Assembly: GCF_050436995.1 (NCBI RefSeq)
Contig: NC_134762.1
Coordinates: forward strand, 10,376,167-10,440,166
DNA: 64,000 nucleotides
Direction of reading: 5' to 3'
Source: Anticarsia gemmatalis
Lineage: Eukaryota > Arthropoda > Insecta > Lepidoptera > Erebidae
Numbering within the stretch: position 1 is the stretch's first letter; each line of letters opens with the position of its first letter. Position numbers and translations under genes: made by a program. Below the pieces are notes generated by a model, which was given only the letters and a program-made list of their open reading frames with translations, made no database searches and was not told where the DNA came from. Shown piece after piece: positions 47,753-57,569 of this stretch.

Positions 47753-50186
47753 ACCGATTTGTAAATTTTCGATAAATAATGCTCACATGAATTAGAAATC
47801 TATAGTTAGATACAAAATGAGTAAGCGTAATTAACTTCCTGAACCTAATGTAATGGGTAACGCTATTTATAGAACACTTACACGTACTGAAACTTCAGAA
47901 CCTAGTCTAAGACAAACAACACATAAATAATTTGCAAACGATCTTTCATCAATTTTTAATTAAAACCGTCTTCGCGTTCAAAATGGCGCCTAATAAATTC
48001 CCACATAAAAGGCCTTACAAGCTAATATTCTGGCAACACGCGCGAGAATATATTTGATGCAGGGATGTTGTGACGCTTCGTAACCGAATCCGAAACTATC
48101 GGATACAAGTAAATACGTAACATCACCGGTTATATCCGAAAGTGTTTACCTGACTGCTCTAATTCAATAATCTAATACATATTAGAAAATACTAGTAACA
48201 CTTTGCACGGTCGGGTAATCAAACCCAAGGCCTCGTGGTCAGCAGTCGTATATGATACCGCTCGGACAATAGGTATAGACAGACAACTAGCGTATAAACG
48301 AAACAAATTTTATACGTAACCGTATCCGACTTAAAGTTACCAATAATTGTTGTAAAGGAGCAGTGTACATTGAAAACGTATTAGTTATATTTTTTTTTAT
48401 TTACCATACTAAAATAATGGGTAGGTAATCCATAACAATTTCATATTCCTAACCGATTCCGAAACCGATATCCTATTATTAATATATCCGGATCCGAAAC
48501 TTGACATCAATAACATCCCTATTTTGATGGAAACGTCATATTTTAGTGGAATATGTAGAGGTAAATATTGGGGGAACTAGGATTTTGTTATATGGCAAAC
48601 ATAAGTTTTACATTAAAGGACGATGTTAGAGATATTATTGTCATGTTATTGCCATTTATATCGTGTAGTACTTATATGAAAGACGAATCTGTATGTAACG
48701 ATGTTCGGAAATTATATGTTGCTGTATTCTTGATTTAAACTGTATTATATTACTGAAAAATATTCATGAATTAACTCTGCAAAAGGATTATTATTTACCC
48801 TATCATGCTACTAAAAAAGATAAGAATGAGATGAGTGAGTTAATACTAAAAGATTAATTTTTGTTTTTCTTTAAATTCCACAATATGAATGTTATTGTAG
48901 TTTTTGAGGATATAGTTTTAAATAGGTATACCTTTTGTGTGTTAAATAATTGAATAGTTATGTTTTGAAACTGATTGTTATGTTTTCAACGTTATTTCTA
49001 ATATCTTCAACGATACCAGAAGGCTGACTTTCGATAGCTGTATTGAAAATAAATGGTTCCCATACCACTTATTTTAACAGCATTCAAAATTCTTGTACAC
49101 CTTGGATTGTTATCCTTTAAGGCAGTTTAAACTATAGACGTATTATCTTCTTCCCATCACTTAGCTACAAGCAATTGTACTTTTTCTCTTAAAACCTGAC
49201 CGAGTCTAGTCAGACTGAAAAATTAACAATTCTACTTAAAAGCGCTGAGACAGCCATTTTCAGTTAACGAGGACGCCTTTTAAGTATTCTTCGAGACTAA
49301 ATTGAAAGGAGTATCTTTAATGTTTTAATGATACTTTTTTGCTATTTTTGAGTATTTGTATGTTTGTATGAGCCGTGTATGTATGGCAAAATGTGACGTC
49401 ATGTCAGCTACTTTATTACCAAAAAAAGTGCGTTTCGCTTGCTCATCTAAGTTTTTTTTATTAACTGTTTCAAAATTATCATAATTTAGTTCTCCACCTA
49501 ATACTATGGGCAGAAACCAATTCGACCAGAAAGGAGTTAAGCGCAGAACCAACCTTCAAACACGATAGCAGAACTCTCTGAAATTACTTTTTAACCCAAC
49601 TCGGGGTTCAAACCCACAACTTTTGTGCGGCAATCGCATACTTTACCTCAACATCATTTTTTTTAATATTATTATCATTGTAGGTTACTCAAAACTAGCA
49701 ATCCTGGAACAGTCTACTTAAGCATCCACCCGACATTCATGTTTGTATATGTATCGAATCCCTACTCTCGCGATAGCAAGTCCAATACCTTACTCACTGG
49801 GACAGCAACTTCAACAGCATTTAGCCGTAACAACACCACAATCTCAAGAGTATTCTCACAGTTTATACATTCTAGAATATATTCAAGTATACTCTCATCC
49901 GCAGCTATTTATTCAAGTCTAGCACATAAAAGTGGCCATTACAGAGATCTCGCGGGGAAATTGCTGCTCGTTCACTTCATTTCGCTTGTAAATTTAAGTT
50001 TTTAGTCCCAACGTTTATAGGTTCATGTTTATTGAAGAACACTTTGCTGTTTAATGAATAATTAATTGTATGAAGGTTTTATTTGTATGCTATTGTTTTT
50101 AGTTAGTGCTTGTTAGTTACTTAAATACGTATTTGCTTTTCATTGGTAGTACCATGTTGCATCTTACGAGTAATCCCTAAATCTGT
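47753..50186. other. Noncoding DNA with tRNA-like SINE scraps
   Basis: Minus-strand SINE D-like heads are at 48200-48275 (GTAATCAAACCCAAGGCCTC) and 49580-49640 (GGGGTTCAAACCCACAAC). A CRE-type palindrome TGACGTCA is at 49391-49398. The ORFs are chance. Confidence 0.4.
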
Positions 50187-50353
50187 ACCTCGATTATCTA
50201 CCACTATCGACTACCGACAACCGGCTAGCTATCGAAATTTTGACATTTAAAATGTACTGCCAAAACATTTTCTACACCCGTCAGAGGCGCTGATCAGATT
50301 TTCATACAAAATTTCTCGATTGCAGGTCGGTTGCCGGTAGCTGAATTGAGCTA
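50187..50353. mobile_element. Palindromic MITE family, copy 3
   Basis: CTCGATTATCTACCACTATC ... ACCGGCTAGCTATCG at the left, and GGTTGCCGGTAGCTGAATTG at the right. The centre is inverted relative to copies 1 and 2 (AAAATGTACTGCCAAAA), so it sits in the opposite orientation. Confidence 0.7.
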
Positions 50354-53292
50354 CTGAACTTTGCAGTTTTAGAGGCTGCTGCCTACTATCAAGCGAGCCT
50401 TATCTATGTTATGTTTATATTATAGATACGGCGATCTGTTGGTCTGTTACACTTTACTGCCAAAGCAAATAATAATAATTTAATTCTGTTAATATATATT
50501 TTTTAATCAAACGGAAAACGAAAAAGAGATGAATTTTAGGGCGAGCGGAGCCGCATGATTTTACTATTTTATTATTATGATTGTATAAAAGTATAAGACA
50601 TTACAGTAACAGTTATATACAAATGATTTATATTATAACTGTATTATCCTAGGGTCTAAAGTCAAAGCAAAGTTCATAAGATCATCGTAACAAAACGAAG
50701 AATGGCTTGCTTTAAAGTCAAATACCAAACCCCGTATTAAGGTACTGGTATCCAATTGTAATCCTATCAACCACGAACTACCTTTTCTAATTAACCAACC
50801 ACTTCGAACCGTGGCTGAGTGTGAATCAATGAGAGTGGTTGACAAATGGACTTTTTAATTGATTCCACTCACCTCTTAATCCATAGTTGAGCGTTGTCGA
50901 CATGTTCACATCAATATCAATTGTCGGGATCACTGACTATTTGTGAGCTGTAATAGTTTACAGTATTCAGTTAATTTACAACACTTTAATTGTTATTTTA
51001 ATTTAGGAACACTTTGAATACCACATTTGGATATCATAAATTATTACTTGTTTGAAAAATAATTTTGGGATTTAATATTTTGGGAATACTGAACTTAAGA
51101 TTTTGACAATTTTATCAAAAAATGATGAAAGAACATTTTGTTTGAAGCATATCAAACAAAACATTGGTTTAGAATTTTTTAAATGGGTAAATCCATTAAA
51201 AATATATAACAAACATCATTATAGTTCAAATAAAACACTATAAAACCAAAGCAATTATATTTCGATAATCAGTAGAAGAGAGTATAAAATATCTCAACTT
51301 ATCATGAACTATCAACCATTTATCGCTAAATATAAAACTCATACAAAAACTAACCAACTAAATCATCAAAATTTATCACTAAACAACATAAACACCAGAA
51401 GAAAAACGCAGAACACTCTAAACGTCTTATTGCACACTACATCAATACGTAAAATACACCTTTAGTACTTTAAGATCCAGATTTTAAATAAGATATTTCA
51501 ACTTCTTAGCAAAATGCACTACGGCAAGGTAAAAGCAGTTTCAGTAGACACACTTTTACACAAAATTAAACCTTACATTTATAAACATAAAGTCTAATTT
51601 CGATTGGTGTATCAAAGCTAGGTCTCGAACGTTTCCTATGCAGTTAATCGCGGCACTTTATTTCTTTTTGAAATGTCAATGCTTTGCATTTTCAAGATAA
51701 GAAAAAGCTTGAACGGCAAATCTTTATTCCTTACTCGTATTATCGACGCTAAATTGAGTTTGCTGCGTTTATAGCGGCCTAAGAGTGACTTTTATGTATC
51801 TATTACTGTGAAAACGACGTTTGAATGAATACTCACTCATGATAGCATTGATAGCGTTACAAATAATATTTCGAATTGGTTTCATTATTGTTTTTTTCTA
51901 TCAAACCCACTGCAAATTACACAATTTTGTTTTAGTTAAATTAGTTTCTTATTCTTATTTTTTCTCACGTGTCACGCATTGGGGCATTGTAAAATTTAAC
52001 CCACGATAGCAAAACAGTAACATATTTATGTAATTTCTAAACCTTAAAATAAACCCTAATTTAAACCTCAAACTGACCTTTAGCTAAAGCATAATCACTA
52101 AAACAAATCATCCTATATCTCATTTAGATTGTATAATCAGGCCGAAAGCAGTACCCAGTCTTTGCCCGACCCCTATTACAGCCTCTAAAAATGTATAAAA
52201 TCGTTAACAAGTTAGAATAACGCGTAAACAAAAGGTTGTATTAGGTATTTTTACGGGAACTTTTAATGGAATAACATAGTAGTGGCTGTAACAAAGTTTT
52301 ATAACGCAGCCAAGTGAAAATGTTTGATTACATGTTACCCACTGAAGGTCGGGGTCAAGCTTCATTAAATATTATAATGCTACTTAGTTATTTTAGGCAA
52401 TGGTCTAGGAGTATAGAGATGGTTATTTGCTAAAAATATGCGAGATAGTTAGGTGGTACGAAGGATAAAAAAAAATAGTATTAGCTTTTTGAAATTACAC
52501 ACTGCAATCTTGCCTTGTTTTAATAATGCTACCATTATTAGACCTTTATTTACGTATTTTCTTTCTCAATGCTCAAAGCTACAAGTCTTCTTCCAGAATT
52601 ACTGTCACCACCGCACTTTACATTCCTTCAAGAACTGATCTAAAAACCTCTAAAAAAGATCAAAAAAAATTCTTCATAACAATAGAGAAACTTTTTATTG
52701 AGAAGGAAAACATTCCTTCAACACCAAAGGACTTCGCACTAAAGGACAAATCAAAACGAATTCACCCAAACACTCTTCTACTTTTAAATACCAAGAACCT
52801 TCAATTTCCAAGCCGCCATAACTTTCATTCCCCCAAATTATTCTCTTTTACCTTTAAATTTTTAATCTCTCCCTTCATTAATGTTGCATATTAATCAAGA
52901 AGCCTCAATGGGAATCAACGGAGCGCTAAATATAATAAAACTCGGCTATCACGTGCAATAATATGGGTTGACGTAAACAAAAATTTCGCCGGTATACAGA
53001 AATCAGCCCCGGGTAGACCGCACAAATTGATGGTGGTCGTACCATGGAACAGCGAGAAATTGATACGGCATTTTAAAATGAGAAAGAAAAGAAGAAAAAA
53101 AAAAATATTTTTCATTTCTGCACAACATATAACAAAAAAGAATCAAGATTAGGTTAGTTTATGTTACTTTTAACAGAAGTGTTGTAGCGTATGAAATTAA
53201 AATTAGCTACGAATTTAAGAAAACTGCAGAACAACGCAAGTTTTAATCTACAGACTAGAATTCATTTTTAATTAGAATGTGGGAATTATTTC
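50354..53292. other. AT-rich noncoding DNA, chance ORFs
   Basis: The 122-residue ORF at 52526-52894 and the 70-residue minus ORF at 50633-50845 show no domain or splice context. Confidence 0.4.
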
Positions 53293-53571
53293 ATGAAATT
53301 GACGAAGTTAATTCACTTTGAAGATTTTGGAATTATCGACTCCCTACTAGTTGCATATAGTTTACTTCATAGCGAAATAAAGTCATTTATTGAGCTATTT
53401 CCAACAGCGAAAATATTATTGGAGCTACCTGCAATTACTGTTACTGTAGGTAGTAATACCTCTATGTCGGCTTTTTTTTACCTCTATTTTCTCATGTTTA
53501 TCTCTGCAGAAAGAATTTCCGACATATTTGCCACATCCACACATCAAACTCCTAAGTACTGTCCATCCTAA
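53293..53571 (+). pseudogene. hAT transposase C-terminal (dimerisation) relic
   Basis: The 92-residue frame contains ELFPTAKILLELPAITVTVG, then SNTSMSAFFY and ISAERISDIFATSTH. The pattern matches the C-terminal hAT dimerisation region (FPN..KLL..LLTIPVT.A..ERSFS ... M..ERL..L). The conserved ERSFS is replaced by SNTSMSAF, and the rest of the transposase is absent. It is an old fragment, and the assignment is by eye. Confidence 0.5.
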
Positions 53572-54298
53572 TGAACTTTTTAAATTAAAAAAAAGGTCGC
53601 CGCCGACATATTACCCCGTGGCACGCACCCACATGCCGTGGAGGGTGTAATTTAATACAAAACACCAAGTTTTCATCCCTTTGGGCGTAGCTTGATGGTA
53701 GCTCGTTCATTGAGCTTTTCGATCTTGATGAGGTCATTAGGAGGATTTGATGACACCTGTTTTTATAAAATATAAAATTTAAAAAAATATTATAATTTTA
53801 GTAACTGTGGGGGATGGAGGGCCGAATGTCTCTGAAAAATTGGACGTGTATGCAAATGCTAACGCAAAAGTCCCATGTTCGAATCCCGGTTCGGATAAAA
53901 AAGTTATTCTTGAGTTTTCTGTCAAGAAATTCTCAGTGATTATAGAAAGTTAGGAAGTTTAGTTTAGCTTGTATAGCTGTCAGTCCTGCGCTTGACCGTT
54001 CTTTGTCAGTTTGCTGCCCTATTGAACTAATATGAGAATGATAGAATAGTATGTGTATTGACACTAAAAATAAGCGCCTGTATAGATGTTTGGTTCTTGA
54101 CACAGGCCGCCCAATTTACATTTAAAAAATTAAAAAATAAGGTCGTGGCCCATAATCCGACCCGGTTCAAAAAAGTTTTTGTACAAAAACGAAAATGGTG
54201 GTAAATAATGCAGATATAACCCACTTTTCATTACATGTAAAAAAAAAAAATATTTAATGGAGAGATTGTTCAGAAGACCTCTAAAAATTAGATAATAA
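53572..54298. other. Noncoding DNA with a SINE D-like head
   Basis: GTCCCATGTTCGAATCCCGG (53870-53889) is a box B-like sequence followed by TTCGGATAAAAAAG. Nothing else is firm. Confidence 0.4.
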
Positions 54299-54425
54299 TT
54301 AGCTGCACAAGCGGTTTCGCCCGTCTGTAAATTATTTTATCCCATGGAAACATGTCATTAGGAAAAAAGTATAGGTACTATGTCCGTCTCCAAATCTAAT
54401 AAGTATATCTCTACACTGCAATTTA
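54299..54425 (-). repeat. Degenerate Helitron-like fragment, minus
   Basis: AGCTGCACAAGCGGTTTCGC resembles an inverted Helitron 3' end, and ATCCCATGGAAACATGTCAT the body. Confidence 0.5.
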
Positions 54426-54544
54426 ATCAAAATATTGCAAGCGTAGAATACTTTTTATCCTGGGCTTTACTTTTTCATCAAGAAAATATTGATACACCTG
54501 CTGCTTTCTTGGACAATGTAATAGATATTGATGAAGCTGATTAA
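54380..54544 (+). other. Coding-like 54-residue frame
   Basis: The ATG at 54380 overlaps the degenerate Helitron. The frame passes through SVEYFLSWALLFHQENIDTP and ends in an acidic tail NVIDIDEAD before the TAA at 54542. It has no recognised family. It may be the last exon or 3' end of a transposon gene or retrocopy, or it may be chance. Confidence 0.2.
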
Positions 54545-54764
54545 ACATTTAAAAAAATAAATATTTTTTATTTTCTCTTCCCTAAAACTACAAGTTATAA
54601 GTTAAGTTTTAAATAACAGTAGATCACATTTTTTATTATTATTATTTCATGAACCCCACCAGCCACAATAATGCGCCAGTTACTATTGAAAAGTACAATC
54701 ATTTGTCTTTGATACCCGCCATTTTTCTTTTCTGTACGCCGTAGGTATATTTTTCACACTAAAT

Positions 54765-55025
54765 GGGCCATGACCTTTAACCCATTAATGTCCACCACGC
54801 TGGCCAAGTGCGGGTTGGGGACTTTGCATGCCCTCAATAAATGTTTTAAACAAATTTTAGGCATGCAAGGTTTCTTCACGATGTTTTCCTTCACCGTTGG
54901 AGCATGTGACAATTATTTCTAATACACACATAACTTCGAAAAGTCATTGGTGTGTTGCCTTGAGTTCGAACCTGCGACCACTTGCGTGGGAGGTGTCAAC
55001 TTATACCACTCGGCTATCAGTGCTC
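54765..55025 (-). repeat. SINE E, minus, nearly complete
   Basis: On the minus strand it starts GAGCACTGATAGCCGAGTGG (box A-like), with GGTTCGAACTC as box B at about 54962-54972. The body holds GTGAAGGAAAACATCGTGAA, and the tail CCCAACCCGCACTTGGCCAG. It is the reference copy for the tails listed elsewhere. Confidence 0.85.
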
Positions 55026-55404
55026 ATTTACATTTAAATTAAACTATTTTATTAGCTACATTAGTTACATTAGTACACAAAAATGTGCTATAGTTCACGT
55101 TTTTCCTTGATGAGTAGTAGTAGTACGAGTATGAAATAAATAATCAAACAATTTCAATTACATAAACTACCTGTTTATCATTTAAACAATACTATACAAT
55201 TGTCCTATTATTGTGGTTTATCCTATTACCTAAATAAACAAAATAAATAATTAGTTCATGGAATTACGTAATCATTGTTACGTATATCAAAAGTTTGAAA
55301 CGTCACAGTACTTACGTAATAGTTATGATGTCAATACTCGTTTATTCAGCTAATTGATAAGGAAATAAATAATTATAATATTTCAAATTAGGGACTCGGG
55401 GTAA
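55026..55404. other. AT-rich noncoding DNA, nothing recognised
   Basis: No exon-like sequence or repeat family was recognised. Confidence 0.5.
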
Positions 55405-55427
55405 TCCCTGCCTACACCTTCGTGATA
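55405..55427 (+). repeat. SINE D tail scrap
   Basis: CCCTGCCTACACCTTCGTGATA is the last piece of a SINE D, cut by the following Helitron. Confidence 0.55.
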
Positions 55428-55626
55428 TCTTTATATATATAATTCTTCTGTAAGTAAGTATGTCACAGAACTTCTCTTAAACGACTGGACCGATTTGGAT
55501 GAAATTTTTTGTGTGTGGTCAAGGGGATCTGAGAATAGTTTAGATTCACAATTTAGTCCGCTGGACAATGTTTTTTTAGTTAATTTTTAATTTATTAGAC
55601 AGGACAACGTCTGTCGGGTCCGCTAT
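55428..55626 (+). mobile_element. Helitron E
   Basis: It runs from TCTTTATATATATAATTCTT to GACAGGACAACGTCTGTCGG then GTCCGCTA. The final G of CTAG is lost. Confidence 0.85.
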
Positions 55627-55724
55627 TATTGTATAGATATAAAATTATCCTTGCAAAAATGTTGATATTTGGAATTTAGATGGATGTTTGTTACTCAATT
55701 AGTTGTAATTGTGTTGACCTGATC

Positions 55725-55812
55725 GTGCTCTTCGAAGTACAAAGTCACCCATCTGTGTAATGACGGCACCAAGCGTTGCTTAACCCAAATAACTAACTTA
55801 AAGGCTATGGGC
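55725..55812 (-). repeat. Family C fragment, minus
   Basis: TCTTCGAAGTACAAAGTCACCC and GCGTTGCTTAACCCAAATAAC, ending GGCTATGGGCGCCTT. Confidence 0.55.
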
Positions 55813-56425
55813 GCCTTAATATTTTATTTTGTGGTCACAGGCCATAATGTGAAACGGAATTACCAGTGGACGATGTTATTTAATTAGGTATTACCGCAAA
55901 CAGTGCACTGAAATTATTGATAATTAGGTACTGACATAATTATCGATACGAATTACCTTGTTACACCATAAAAATAATAAATTTATCGGAATAACCCATA
56001 ATGTATTACCCCATAAATTAATCTTTTATAATATTATAATGAGGAAAAATGTTATATAAGTATATTTTTAACGAATTGGCTCAAAAACTACTGTCCCGGC
56101 TGGACCGGTTTATTTTTTCATGTTGTTGTCGTGTATTATTCAAACTATCATGTTTATATCAGCTTAACCGCGATAATGTACCGCTAAATGTTCCTCAGAA
56201 ACCAGGGGTAACTAAATACTACATTATCACTTATATATTAATAATTTATAATAATTTATTTATTTACTCCCAAAAGCAAAACATTTTACAATTTTTTTAG
56301 GTACACAATAATATATGGACTATATAAGTCTATTTATTAATTAATTTTACTTATTAATTTTGACCATTTTAATTACCACAAACAATAATTACGTATTTAC
56401 AAATAAATAAAATTATAAGAAGAAA
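55813..56425. other. AT-rich noncoding DNA, nothing recognised
   Basis: No exon-like sequence or repeat family was recognised. Confidence 0.5.
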
Positions 56426-56427
56426 AC

Positions 56428-56522
56428 CTTGCCCCCTCTTACATAAGACTAACATAGTATATTGCAAAACATATTTTATACTCCTCTGCCTACAACTTTG
56501 GGTGGAACAGGCGAGATAATAA
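56428..56522 (+). repeat. SINE D tail
   Basis: CTTGCCCCCTCTTACATAAG then CTCCTCTGCCTACAACTTTG and AACAGGCGAGATAAT. Confidence 0.6.
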
Positions 56523-56789
56523 TGTATGCAGAAAATAAGGTAAGGTAATTAAAAAACGTTCATTATTCCCTACGTGGAAATGCAACTAGGTGCACTATGG
56601 GTAATAGCTAATACGTAATGGTTTTACTAGGAAACATACATTAAAACGGGAATCTAATGAGATATTTACATCGCAGTTATTTATTGAAAATAAAAATAAG
56701 GAATTCAGCAACAAAAATATTTATTGTTATTTATAAATCGATATTTATAACATACATTCATACATATATTAGTATCGTATAAATACTAT

Positions 56790-56869
56790 AGTGTTTGCGT
56801 CTGATGACCCCGGGGTTTGATTCCCAGATTGGACAAAGTCCTATTAGTCTCTTTCTGATTTGTATTAGA
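56790..56869 (+). repeat. SINE D head, cut by Helitron B
   Basis: GGGGTTTGATTCCCAGATTG (box B-like), then GACAAAGTCCTATTAGTCTC up to the Helitron. Confidence 0.65.
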
Positions 56870-57001
56870 CTAGTTTTTACCCGCGACTTCGTCCGCCACC
56901 TGAATTTTCCCATGAAAATTTCTATGTCCTTTCTTGGGTATCAAAATATCTCCATATCGGACAGACAGACAGTAACTTTCGCATTTATAATATTGGTATG
57001 G
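56870..57001 (-). mobile_element. Helitron B, minus, internally deleted
   Basis: CTAG followed by TTTTTACCCGCGACTTCGTC at the 3' side. The 5' side is inverted TTTATAATATTGGTATGG. The region between the body and the CTGTCTG run is shortened. Confidence 0.8.
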
Positions 57002-57029
57002 GTTATTATTATTAATTATTATACTGTTT

Positions 57030-57140
57030 AATACATTTATTGAAGGCATGCAAAGTCCCCCACACGCACTTGGCCAGCGTGGCGGACTCAAGGCCTAACC
57101 CTTCCGTCGTTTGGGAGGAAACCCTTACCCAGCCCAAACT
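57030..57140 (+). repeat. SINE E tail
   Basis: CATTTATTGAAGGCATGCAA, then CACTTGGCCAGCGTGGCGGA and GGAGGAAACCCTTACCCAGC. Confidence 0.7.
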
Positions 57141-57504
57141 GCATATTTGTTTTTCAATCAAAATGAAATTGTAAAGTATGCAGTTTACGTTTGCAAGTTT
57201 AAACGAAGTTATTAATGGGTCTGTTTCGCTTGTGGTGGAAACGGGGCTTTGTAGTCAACGGCCTTACTACGGTTTTGGGGAACCATGGCGTGAATGCCCC
57301 ATTGCATCGATGACGTACCATGACAACACTATATGGTATGTGGGTACATAATATTATGTGAATTTAAATAATTATTGAACTGATTACTCATCAGGAAAAT
57401 ACCAAACACGTTACAATGATTATTGATGGGATATATAACCGCACGCAGTAGTAAATTTCGTAGCATTACAATTTAACTATTGGCTATAGAGGCAGTGTTA
57501 GAAA
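57141..57504. other. Noncoding DNA upstream of the cystine-knot gene
   Basis: No repeat family was recognised. This is where a promoter or upstream exon would be expected, but none is evident. Confidence 0.4.
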
Positions 57505-57569
57505 CATATAAATAAAATTGTATTATCTAACGATATAATTGTAATCCGGAAAATAAAAAATATCTTAAA
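57505..57569 (+). promoter_or_regulatory. Probable 5' UTR and proximal promoter of the cystine-knot gene
   Basis: This AT-rich stretch before the ATG contains an ATATAAATAAA-type TATA-like motif around 57508-57518. No transcript evidence is available, so the transcription start is unknown and a noncoding first exon further upstream is possible. Confidence 0.2.

Noticed and set aside
50633..50845. Minus-strand 70-residue ORF as an exon
   Set aside because: The wording looked partly protein-like, but there is no acceptor or donor context and no family match.
52526..52894. 122-residue ORF
   Set aside because: Lysine-, serine- and phenylalanine-rich wording expected from AT-rich noncoding DNA. 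No family resemblance.
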